Source: Rickettsia typhi
Lineage (GTDB): Bacteria; Pseudomonadota; Alphaproteobacteria; Rickettsiales; UBA1997
Direction of reading: 5' to 3'
DNA length: 8,195 bases
Assembly: GCA_945898025.1 (NCBI GenBank)
Contig: CAMDGT010000044.1
Location: 1-8,195, forward strand
Below the pieces are notes generated by a model. It saw only the letters and a program-made list of their open reading frames with translations, searched no databases and was not told the DNA's origin. Below are positions 1 to 5,212 of the stretch, one piece after another. How positions within the stretch are numbered: position 1 is the first letter of the stretch; every line of letters begins with the position of its first letter. The position numbers were made by a program, and so were the translations under genes.

Positions 1-1
1 G

Positions 2-1744
2 ATTGCGGGCAGTTGGGGTAATCATGAAGGTTCAATGCTGTTGCTTATCACGATTATTTCTTTATATAGTCTGGCTTTTAGCTATTTTGCTAAAATTAGA
101 TATGATATAAAAATTATTGTTAACTCGGTTCAGGCATTCTTAATATTGAGTTTTTCATCATTTACTCTTTTCACTTCTAGCCCTTTTTTATATAATAAAC
201 TTTATTTTGTAGAAAATATCGCCACTTACTTAATGGAAGGTCAGGGTCTTAACCCCTTATTGCAAGATATAGGTTTGGCAATGCATCCGCCGATGCTTTA
301 CATTGGTTATGTTGGTTTTTCAATAATTTTTTCTTTAGCAGTTGCAATTTTAATTACTCAAAAATTTGACAAAAAGATTGCAAAAGTTTTTCGTCAATGG
401 CTATTTTTTACTTTAAGTTTTTTAACTTTAGGCATTACTCTTGGCTCTTGGTGGGCATATCGTGAGCTTGGTTGGGGAGGATATTGGTTTTGGGATCCAG
501 TTGAAAATATTTCTTTAATGCCTTGGCTTATAGCTTTAGCAATAGTTCACAGCTCAAAGTTTGCTAAACAAGGTGCGATGATAATAAATTGGAATTTATT
601 TCTTGCCTTATTATGTTTTATTTTATGCTTGATAGGTATTTTTCTGACTCGTTCAGGTTTATTGAGTTCAGTTCATTCTTTTGCGGTTGATGCCAAAAGA
701 GGCTTTTTTATTTTGTTGATGATTGGTTTTATTGGCTTGCTGGCATTTTTAATATTCGCATTTTTTGCTCCAAAAATTGCTAAAAAATATCAGCTACTAG
801 AGAATACTGAGAAATACGGAATATTATCTAAATATAATCTAGTTATTATTAATAATTATTTTTTGATAATTGCTTTGTTTGTTGTTTTCCTTGGCACTAT
901 TTATCCATTGATTTCACAAAATTTACTAAATCAATCAATCGCAATTGGAGCGGAATATTATAATAATATTTTTTCAATTATGATGGTTCCGTTTCTTGTA
1001 TTTTCTGCTATTTCCCATTTATCTATTGATAATAAAGCCTTAAATTTTTTTAGTAAAAAGCAAAAAAATATAGTTCTAGGGTTTGCAATTGCTATATCCG
1101 CAATATTCATAACTTTAATTTCTTATTTATTGATTAAGCAAAATATTGTTTTTTCGTGGCTAATGATTATAATATTGTTTCTAGGGTTGATTTTGTTAAT
1201 CTTAGGAGTGTTTGAGATAATAAAAATGATAACTCTTGCTAAAAATTATTATTATTTAAAATTTTTAACCTCAGCAATCGCTCATAGTGGTTTTGCTTTA
1301 ATAATTATTGGCATTGTTATTAGTTCAATGCTTGGTATAACTAAAGAAATTAACATAAAAGAGCGAGATAATTTTACTCTTGGTAATTTTAAAATTCATT
1401 TTGTTGCTACAGATTACAAGGCTCAAGATAATTTTATCTCCCGTCTAGGAATTTTTGAAATTATGCTTTTTGAAAAAAAATTGACAACCCTTACCCCAGA
1501 ATTGAGATATTATCCCGTTTCTCAGCAAGTTACTAATGAATCGTCTATTTATAGCTATTGGCTGGGTGATATTTATCTAGTCATTGGTCAAAAAGATGAA
1601 AAAAATTATTATGCGGTAAGAGCTTATTATAAACCAATGATTAGATTGATTTGGGCAGGTTCAATGATGATTTTTTTATCTTTAATGATAAATTTATTTT
1701 TTGGCATCAAGAAAATAAAATCAAAGCAAATAAAATCAAGCTAA
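2..1744 (+). CDS. ccmF: Cytochrome c-type biogenesis protein CcmF (heme lyase subunit), 5'-truncated by window edge
   Basis: CcmF is the large membrane subunit of the System I (Ccm) heme lyase, which moves heme from holo-CcmE to the CxxCH motifs of apocytochromes c at the periplasmic face of the inner membrane. The reading frame is open from base 2 and begins inside the conserved WGNHEGS segment. About 90 N-terminal residues are therefore missing, judging by the ~650-residue family, and ~580 are present. Visible landmarks are NPLLQDIGLAMHPP (His at 284-286), the heme-handling WWD motif WGGYWFWDPVEN starting at 473, VHS (His 548-550), FLTRSGLLSSVHSFA (His 674-676) and AHSG (His 1283-1285). These four His match the conserved heme-ligand histidines of CcmF. 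Many hydrophobic membrane segments are followed by a soluble loop (about 1345-1640) and a final membrane helix. The ATG at 35 is internal, not the start. The downstream Mrp gene follows after 23 bp, so the two may be cotranscribed. Confidence 0.96.
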   Translation: MAGSWGNHEGSMLLLITIISLYSLAFSYFAKIRYDIKIIVNSVQAFLILSFSSFTLFTSSPFLYNKLYFVENIATYLMEGQGLNPLLQDIGLAMHPPMLYIGYVGFSIIFSLAVAILITQKFDKKIAKVFRQWLFFTLSFLTLGITLGSWWAYRELGWGGYWFWDPVENISLMPWLIALAIVHSSKFAKQGAMIINWNLFLALLCFILCLIGIFLTRSGLLSSVHSFAVDAKRGFFILLMIGFIGLLAFLIFAFFAPKIAKKYQLLENTEKYGILSKYNLVIINNYFLIIALFVVFLGTIYPLISQNLLNQSIAIGAEYYNNIFSIMMVPFLVFSAISHLSIDNKALNFFSKKQKNIVLGFAIAISAIFITLISYLLIKQNIVFSWLMIIILFLGLILLILGVFEIIKMITLAKNYYYLKFLTSAIAHSGFALIIIGIVISSMLGITKEINIKERDNFTLGNFKIHFVATDYKAQDNFISRLGIFEIMLFEKKLTTLTPELRYYPVSQQVTNESSIYSYWLGDIYLVIGQKDEKNYYAVRAYYKPMIRLIWAGSMMIFLSLMINLFFGIKKIKSKQIKSS

Positions 1745-1767
1745 CAATATTTAATTTTTAAAATATA

Positions 1768-2901
1768 ATGGAACAAAAAATATTTGATATTTTATCATCA
1801 ATAAATTTACAGGAAGCAACTGGCATTAATGTTACAATTGATTTAAAACCACTCAACAATAATGAAAAAAAATATAATTTTGAAGTTGTTGAAAAAGAAC
1901 GAAACTTATTAATAATCATTGATCTAGCATTAGTAAAATCTAATTCTCAAACTCAAGAAAGATTAAAAATAATTACAGAAACCTACCGCCAAAATATTTC
2001 CGCAGAATTTCCCGACAAAAATATTGAAATTATTTTTGTTGATAATAAATCTGCTTCTTCCGATAACAAGGCTTCAGAGCAAAATAAAACAAAAAATGAT
2101 AAGGTTAAAAAAATCCCGCATCTGAAAAAAATTATTGCTGTTGCTTCAGCAAAGGGAGGGGTTGGTAAATCTACAATTGCCTGCAATCTTGCCTTAGCTT
2201 TATCTAATTTAGGTTTACGAGTTGCATTGGTTGATGCCGATATTTACGGCCCTTCGATACCTTTTTTAATGAATATTAGCGGTCAACCAGAAGTTATAAA
2301 TAATTTAATTCAGCCCGTTATTGCTCATAATGTTAAAGTAATGTCAATAGGGCTAATAATTAACCCCGCGGATGCAGGAATTTGGCGAGGTCCAATGACT
2401 ACTAAAATTTTGCATCAATTAATTCATAATGTTAATTGGCAAGGCTTTGACTATCAAGAGGAGGTTGATATTATGATTATTGACATGCCTCCCGGCACTG
2501 GCGATGTTTATTTAACGATTGCTGAGAAGTTTCCGATTGATGGGGTGATAATGGTTTCAACACCGCAAAGGCTAGCGATAATTGATGCTTTAAAATCGAT
2601 TGATTGTTTTAAAAAATTACATATTCCAATTATTGGCATGATAGAAAATATGGCTTATCTAACGATTAAAGAGGGCTGGTTTTTTAAAAGATTTTTCAAT
2701 AAAAAATTTATCTTTGGTAAAAGCGGAGCTCAAGAACTGGCTAAGCAAAATTCACTAGAATTACTTGGAGTTTTGCCGATTGATGATGATATTTCTGTTG
2801 CCAATGAAACGGGCAAGCCCTTGATGGTTAATTCTCCTAACTCGCCTGCAACAAAAATAATTACAGAAATTGCTAAAAAAATATCTAAAATTATTTTTTA
2901 G
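1768..2901 (+). CDS. mrp: Mrp/ApbC/NBP35-family P-loop ATPase (Fe-S cluster carrier type), lacking the CxxC motif
   Basis: Mrp/ApbC proteins are cytosolic ATPases of the MinD/ParA superclass that bind and deliver Fe-S clusters. Residues 1-95 resemble a divergent MIP18/DUF59-type N-terminal domain. A charged, low-complexity linker follows (about 93-120), then the ATPase domain. The latter has a deviant Walker A KGGVGKST (129-136, signature Lys129), DADIYGPSIP (156-165), WRGPM (206-210), the switch II/Walker B segment IIDMPPGTGDVYLT (237-250) and STPQ (264-267). After the conserved IENMAY (292-297) most family members carry a CxxC that bridges a cluster between two subunits. Here that stretch (about 298-316) is basic and aromatic with no cysteine; the only Cys residues are 139 and 280, outside any CxxC. 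From memory, Rickettsia Mrp also lacks these cysteines, so cluster transfer should not be assumed. The stop is TAG. No Shine-Dalgarno sequence precedes the ATG, but the N-terminus fits the family. Confidence 0.93.
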   Translation: MEQKIFDILSSINLQEATGINVTIDLKPLNNNEKKYNFEVVEKERNLLIIIDLALVKSNSQTQERLKIITETYRQNISAEFPDKNIEIIFVDNKSASSDNKASEQNKTKNDKVKKIPHLKKIIAVASAKGGVGKSTIACNLALALSNLGLRVALVDADIYGPSIPFLMNISGQPEVINNLIQPVIAHNVKVMSIGLIINPADAGIWRGPMTTKILHQLIHNVNWQGFDYQEEVDIMIIDMPPGTGDVYLTIAEKFPIDGVIMVSTPQRLAIIDALKSIDCFKKLHIPIIGMIENMAYLTIKEGWFFKRFFNKKFIFGKSGAQELAKQNSLELLGVLPIDDDISVANETGKPLMVNSPNSPATKIITEIAKKISKIIF

Positions 2902-2966
2902 GCCAATAAGTCTTTAGTCAATTCTTTTTTTATCTTCTAACTCGCCCATTATTTTGCGACTTCGTC

Positions 2967-3006
2967 CGTCATCCTGCACGAAGCGAAGCGAAGTTGCAGG
3001 AACCAG
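2967..3006 (+). repeat. Foldback repeat, CGTCAT...CCAG family, copy with long loop
   Basis: The outer flank CGTCAT (2967-2972) leads into a stem TCCTGCA (2972-2978) that pairs with TGCAGGA (2995-3001). A 16-base loop rich in CGAAG repeats lies between them, and the right flank is AACCAG (3001-3006). The same outer flanks, CGTCAT and ACCCAG, bound the element at 3227-3254, and in reverse complement the one at 3180-3207, although the stems differ. I read this as one member of a dispersed palindromic repeat family. The family is recognised by its general form only; its genome-wide copy number cannot be seen from here. Confidence 0.75.
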
Positions 3007-3022
3007 TCTTATTTGATTGTCG

Positions 3023-3044
3023 ATTCTGCGACTTCGCGCAGAAT
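3023..3044 (-). repeat. Perfect 8-bp hairpin repeat (ATTCTGCG/CGCAGAAT)
   Basis: ATTCTGCG (3023-3030) is complementary to CGCAGAAT (3037-3044), with a six-base loop ACTTCG. On the reverse strand it reads TGTCAT, then the stem, which resembles the GTCAT-type flank of the neighbouring foldback elements, so it is probably another diverged member. Its right arm is also the beginning of the first unit of the 21-bp tandem repeat that follows. Confidence 0.75.
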
Positions 3045-3112
3045 GACAGCTAATTTGTGCAGAATGACAGCTAATTTGTCCAGAACGACAGCTAATTTGT
3101 GCAGAACGACAG
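3038..3112. repeat. 21-bp tandem repeat, three full units plus a 12-bp partial unit
   Basis: The units lie at 3038-3058, 3059-3079 and 3080-3100, with a partial one at 3101-3112. Each is GCAGAAYGACAG followed by CTAATTTGT, and the partial copy stops after the first 12 bases. Units 1 and 2 have AATGAC, while unit 3 and the partial unit have AACGAC. Unit 3 begins CC instead of GC. The 12-base core equals the right arm and flank of the hairpin at 3023-3044, so the array looks like repeated duplication of a half-hairpin plus a 9-base spacer. The unit length is divisible by three, which keeps frames open on both strands by accident. Confidence 0.85.
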
Positions 3113-3149
3113 TTATTCAATTCTTCTTCATTTTTTCTTTCGGCAACAA

Positions 3150-3165
3150 TGGGCTTCAGCACCCA
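3150..3165. repeat. Small hairpin TGGGC-TTCA-GC(A)CCCA
   Basis: TGGGC (3150-3154) pairs with GCACCCA (3159-3165) if one A is bulged, leaving a TTCA loop. The GGGC-TTCA-GC core matches the perfect palindrome at 3505-3522. It also abuts an ACCCAG (3161-3166) that is the reverse complement of the CTGGGT opening the next element at 3180. It is probably a decayed member of the same family as 3505-3522. Confidence 0.5.
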
Positions 3166-3179
3166 GAAAGAGGTAGAAG

Positions 3180-3207
3180 CTGGGTCCCGACTTTCGTCGG
3201 GATGACG
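3180..3207 (-). repeat. 28-bp foldback repeat, CTGGGT...ATGACG, stem type TCCCGAC
   Basis: The element has three parts: flank CTGGGT (3180-3185), a hairpin and flank ATGACG (3202-3207). The hairpin pairs TCCCGAC (3185-3191) with GTCGGGA (3196-3202) around a TTTC loop. It is the inverted counterpart of 3227-3254: same total length, identical outer hexamers after reverse complementation, but a different, still perfectly paired, stem. This WVPTFVGMT-coding type of sequence is widespread in proteobacterial intergenic regions (general knowledge). Confidence 0.85.
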
Positions 3208-3226
3208 ATGATGGAGCTAAAACACT

Positions 3227-3254
3227 CGTCATGCCGTTGCAAAACGGCACCCAG
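3227..3254 (+). repeat. 28-bp foldback repeat, CGTCAT...ACCCAG, stem type TGCCGTT
   Basis: The flank CGTCAT (3227-3232) is followed by a 7-bp stem and the flank ACCCAG (3249-3254). The stem is TGCCGTT (3232-3238) with AACGGCA (3243-3249). The loop GCAA would be a GNRA tetraloop if the element is transcribed. It lies 19 bp from its inverted partner at 3180-3207. Confidence 0.85.
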
Positions 3255-3308
3255 AAAAAAAGGGGGAGGATCGCAGAATTAACTTTATTATTTTGCAAAA
3301 CTTCTGAG

Positions 3309-3383
3309 AGATTATTACCCTCCCCCAGATAGTATCTAAAGGGGAGGGTCGAAGGCGGAGCCTTCGGGGAGGGGTAATAATCT
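3309..3383 (-). repeat. 75-bp CCCTCCCC-type foldback element, copy 1
   Basis: The outer arms are near-perfect inverted repeats: AGATTATTACCC-TCCCC (3309-3325) against GGGGAGGGGTAATAATCT (3366-3383). Inside are CCCTCCCC (3318-3325) against GGGGAGGG (3341-3348), the small palindrome AGATA-G-TATCT (3327-3337), and a 7-bp hairpin CGAAGGC-GGA-GCCTTCG (3350-3366). Because GGGGAGG occurs twice, two alternative folds compete. A second, diverged copy lies in opposite orientation at about 3426-3500. The element has no coding capacity and looks like a MITE-like or repetitive palindromic sequence. Confidence 0.85.
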
Positions 3384-3425
3384 TCACAATAAACTCAACT
3401 CTAATTTTATTGAAAATACTTCCCA

Positions 3426-3500
3426 ACCCCTCCCGCATCGCCAAAAAGTTGGCTCTGCGACCCTCCCTAAAATTATTTTTCTTGGGGGAAGATTATTAAT
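3426..3500 (+). repeat. CCCTCCC-type foldback element, copy 2 (diverged, inverted relative to copy 1)
   Basis: Read on +, this matches the reverse strand of copy 1 in order: ACCCCTCCC (3426-3434), a variable hairpin, CGACCCTCCC (3458-3467), an AT-rich linker, then TTGGGGGAAGATTATTAAT (about 3482-3500). The variable hairpin is unlike that of copy 1. CGCA (3434-3437) pairs with TGCG (3456-3459) and GCCAA (3440-3444) with TTGGC (3449-3453), around loop AAAG and a TC/TC mismatch. The outer arm before 3426 is not conserved. The boundaries are approximate. Confidence 0.7.
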
Positions 3501-3504
3501 CGAG

Positions 3505-3522
3505 AAGGGGCTTCAGCCCCTT
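3505..3522. repeat. Perfect palindrome AAGGGGCT-TC-AGCCCCTT
   Basis: AAGGGGC (3505-3511) pairs with GCCCCTT (3516-3522) around TTCA. The element is not followed by a T-run, so it is not a canonical intrinsic terminator. It is similar in layout to the hairpin at 3564-3594 and to the decayed one at 3150-3165. Confidence 0.8.
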
Positions 3523-3563
3523 GCGGTGAAGTTATTGTCCGTTATCAAAGAGTTCTCATCTAG

Positions 3564-3594
3564 AAAGGCGAGGTTGAAACCTCTTGTTGCCTTT
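3564..3594. repeat. Long imperfect hairpin AAAGGC-GAGGTT...AACCTC-(bulge)-GCCTTT
   Basis: Two consecutive six-base arms pair: GAGGTT (3570-3575) with AACCTC (3578-3583) over a two-base loop, and AAAGGC (3564-3569) with GCCTTT (3589-3594). A five-base TTGTT bulge lies on the right side. The GAGGTTGAAACCTC core parallels GGGGCTTCAGCCCC at 3507-3520, suggesting one family with different stems. There is no T-run immediately after, only AGTGGAATTGG, so a terminator role is not supported. Confidence 0.75.
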
Positions 3595-3600
3595 AGTGGA

Positions 3601-3730
3601 ATTGGTAGGTGGGTATTTTCTATAAAAAATCTTATTTTTTACTTGCTAATTTAAAAGATTTTATAAAAAATATTGCAGAATTTAATTTTAGAATCTCGGC
3701 GATTATTTCAAAATACAATTTAAATAAAAA
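3601..3730 (+). promoter_or_regulatory. AT-rich leader of gcvPB, possible promoter
   Basis: After the repeats the sequence becomes almost pure A/T up to the gcvPB start. A TACAAT that could serve as a -10 box lies at 3714-3719, but no good -35 sits 16-18 bp upstream, and transcription from it would give an almost leaderless mRNA. The 10-mer TATAAAAAAT occurs at 3621-3630 and 3662-3671, and AAAATCTT (3626-3633) can pair with AAGATTTT (3655-3662). At this base composition such matches may be chance. I see no riboswitch-like structure, including none resembling the tandem glycine aptamer that precedes gcv genes in some bacteria. Confidence 0.25.
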
Positions 3731-5212
3731 ATGACTCAAACCAATGTTCCTGCTCAAATAGGGCTAAATCAAGAAACCGCACTTTTAATAAATCAATCAA
3801 GAGAAGGTGCCTGCGGGGTTGATCTTCCAGAAATTCCTAATTTTTTATTAAAAATAAATCAACAGCCAAGGCAGTCAATAGGGCTTCCACAAGTTAATGA
3901 ACCGCAAGTGGTTCGCCATTTTGTTAGACTTTCAAATCAAAATTATTCAATTGATTCTGGCTTTTATCCTCTTGGCTCTTGCACCATGAAACATAATCCT
4001 CGCCTTAATGAAAAAATGGCTCGTTTACCGGGCTTTGCAGATATACACCCATTGCAAGATGAATCAACCGTTCAAGGAGCTCTTGAATTAATGTATAATT
4101 TGCAAAATTGGTTAGCCACTTTAACTGGTTTAGAAGCTGTTTCATTGGCTCCGGCAGCGGGTGCTCAAGGAGAATTAGCGGGCATGCTTGTAATTCGTAA
4201 GGCTCATTTGGTCAAAGGAGATACTCACCGTAATATCGTTATTATTCCTGATTCTGCTCATGGAACCAACCCTGCAACCGCTGCAATTTGTGGTTTCCAA
4301 ATTAAGGTTGTGCCTACCGATAAAGAGGGTTTAATCGATATCGAAGCGTTCAAAAAAATTGTTGCTGAAAATTTTAACAATATTGCAGGAACAATGATTA
4401 CTAACCCCAATACTTGCGGAAAGTTTGAAAAAAACATTAAAGAAATTGCCAATATAATTCATCATGCTGGCGGTTACTTTTACTGCGACGGAGCAAATTA
4501 TAATGCTATTGTCGGCAAGGTTCGCCCTGTTGATTTAGGTGTTGATGTTATGCATTTTAATCTTCATAAAACCTTCTCAACTCCTCATGGCGGGGGCGGT
4601 CCCGGTTCAGGCCCAATAGCAGTTAGAAAAGATTTTCTTGAATTTTTACCTACCCCTCATGTTGTAAAAGAAAATAATCAATATCGTTTTATTGCTCATA
4701 AAAACACTGTTGGCAAGGTTAAAGGTTTTAATGGTCAGTTTGGAATGCATGTTCGAGCATTAACTTATATGCTTTCGCACGGAGCGGATGGCTTGCAAAA
4801 AGTTGCCGAAGATTCAGTTATTAGTGCTAATTATATTTTAAAAAAGTTGCAAAACCACTATTTTGTGCCATTTCAAGGCAATTGTATGCATGAATGCTTA
4901 TTGACTGATAAAATTCAAAAAGAAAAAGGAATATCAACCCTTGATATTGCTAAAGCTCTAATTGAATTTGGAATGCATCCAATGACTATTTTCTTTCCTT
5001 TGGTGGTTCAAGGAGCAATGCTTATTGAGCCGACCGAAACCGAAAACAAAGAAACTATAGATAATTTCATCAACCTAATGATTTTCATTGCGGAAGAAGT
5101 TGAAAAAGGTAATGGCGATAAATTTCATCAATATCCCGTTTCTACTCCAAGAAGAAGGCTAGATGAAGTTAAGGCCGCGAAAACCCCAGTTATTACATGG
5201 TTTGATAGTTAA
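3731..5212 (+). CDS. gcvPB: Glycine dehydrogenase (decarboxylating) subunit 2, P-protein beta chain
   Basis: This is the C-terminal half of the two-subunit P-protein of the glycine cleavage system. With GcvPA it uses PLP to decarboxylate glycine and load the aminomethyl group on the lipoyl arm of GcvH in the cytosol. The 493 residues match the usual length for a split GcvPB. Landmarks are FYPLGSCTMKHNP (78-90), DSAHGTNPA (174-182), YCDGAN (251-256, Asp253 expected at the PLP ring nitrogen) and FNLHKTFSTPHGGGGPGSGP (276-295), in which Lys280 is the expected Schiff-base lysine. The C-terminal part has the HECLLT and GMHPMTIFFPLVV segments typical of the family. No gcvT, gcvH or gcvPA is present in the window. 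The stop codon overlaps the next ATG by one base (TAATG), implying translational coupling with the pilin-like gene. No Shine-Dalgarno sequence precedes the ATG, and the sequence upstream of it is the AT-rich leader. Confidence 0.97.
   Translation: MTQTNVPAQIGLNQETALLINQSREGACGVDLPEIPNFLLKINQQPRQSIGLPQVNEPQVVRHFVRLSNQNYSIDSGFYPLGSCTMKHNPRLNEKMARLPGFADIHPLQDESTVQGALELMYNLQNWLATLTGLEAVSLAPAAGAQGELAGMLVIRKAHLVKGDTHRNIVIIPDSAHGTNPATAAICGFQIKVVPTDKEGLIDIEAFKKIVAENFNNIAGTMITNPNTCGKFEKNIKEIANIIHHAGGYFYCDGANYNAIVGKVRPVDLGVDVMHFNLHKTFSTPHGGGGPGSGPIAVRKDFLEFLPTPHVVKENNQYRFIAHKNTVGKVKGFNGQFGMHVRALTYMLSHGADGLQKVAEDSVISANYILKKLQNHYFVPFQGNCMHECLLTDKIQKEKGISTLDIAKALIEFGMHPMTIFFPLVVQGAMLIEPTETENKETIDNFINLMIFIAEEVEKGNGDKFHQYPVSTPRRRLDEVKAAKTPVITWFDS

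Larger units (their letters stand above)
2902..3730. other. 829-bp intergenic repeat island without a credible gene
   Basis: This gap separates the ccmF-mrp pair from the gcvPB group. From about 2960 to 3600 it is a patchwork of short foldback repeats, listed individually, and it is visibly richer in G and C than the flanking genes. From 3601 to 3730 it is very AT-rich. Open frames of 70-90 codons cross it on both strands (e.g. 3013-3282 on +, 2914-3162 on -). They merely translate the repeats: the 21-bp unit is a multiple of three and gives a 7-residue repeat, and 3181-3207 reads as the WVPTFVGMT-type peptide often produced by such elements. No tRNA, rRNA, transposase or CRISPR-like spacer array is visible. 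I saw no convincing intrinsic terminator directly after mrp; 2925-2934 is T-rich, but I found no stable stem before it. Confidence 0.85.

Noticed and set aside
35..37. ATG at 35 as the start of ccmF
   Set aside because: The frame is open upstream and encodes the conserved WGNHEGS motif from bases 14-34, so this Met is internal.
1764..1769. Perfect TATAAT hexamer
   Set aside because: It overlaps the mrp start codon, so it cannot drive that gene. Such hexamers are expected by chance in DNA this AT-rich.
2899..2940. Possible intrinsic terminator after mrp (T-rich run at 2925-2934)
   Set aside because: No stable stem precedes the T-run; the local sequence gives only weak pairing.
3038..3112. 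Possible CRISPR-like array
   Set aside because: The units are 21 bp in direct head-to-tail contact with no unique spacers, and no cas gene is present.
2914..3282. Open frames on both strands across the repeat island (2914-3162 on -, 3013-3282 on +), with a 7-residue Cys-containing repeat
   Set aside because: They are translations of the 21-bp tandem array and foldback repeats. The unit length divisible by three keeps both strands open, and neither frame looks like a protein outside the repeats.
3229..3444. 71-codon open frame on the reverse strand
   Set aside because: It spans CCCTCCCC elements and intergenic AT-rich sequence, shows no domain-like composition, and is explained by repeat content.
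3505..3594. Strong hairpins as terminators for upstream transcription
   Set aside because: Neither stem is followed by a U-tract, they lie 600 bp beyond mrp, and they resemble dispersed repeats rather than terminators.
3601..3730. Glycine riboswitch before gcvPB
   Set aside because: The leader is nearly pure A/T, without the G-rich conserved aptamer core or a tandem arrangement.
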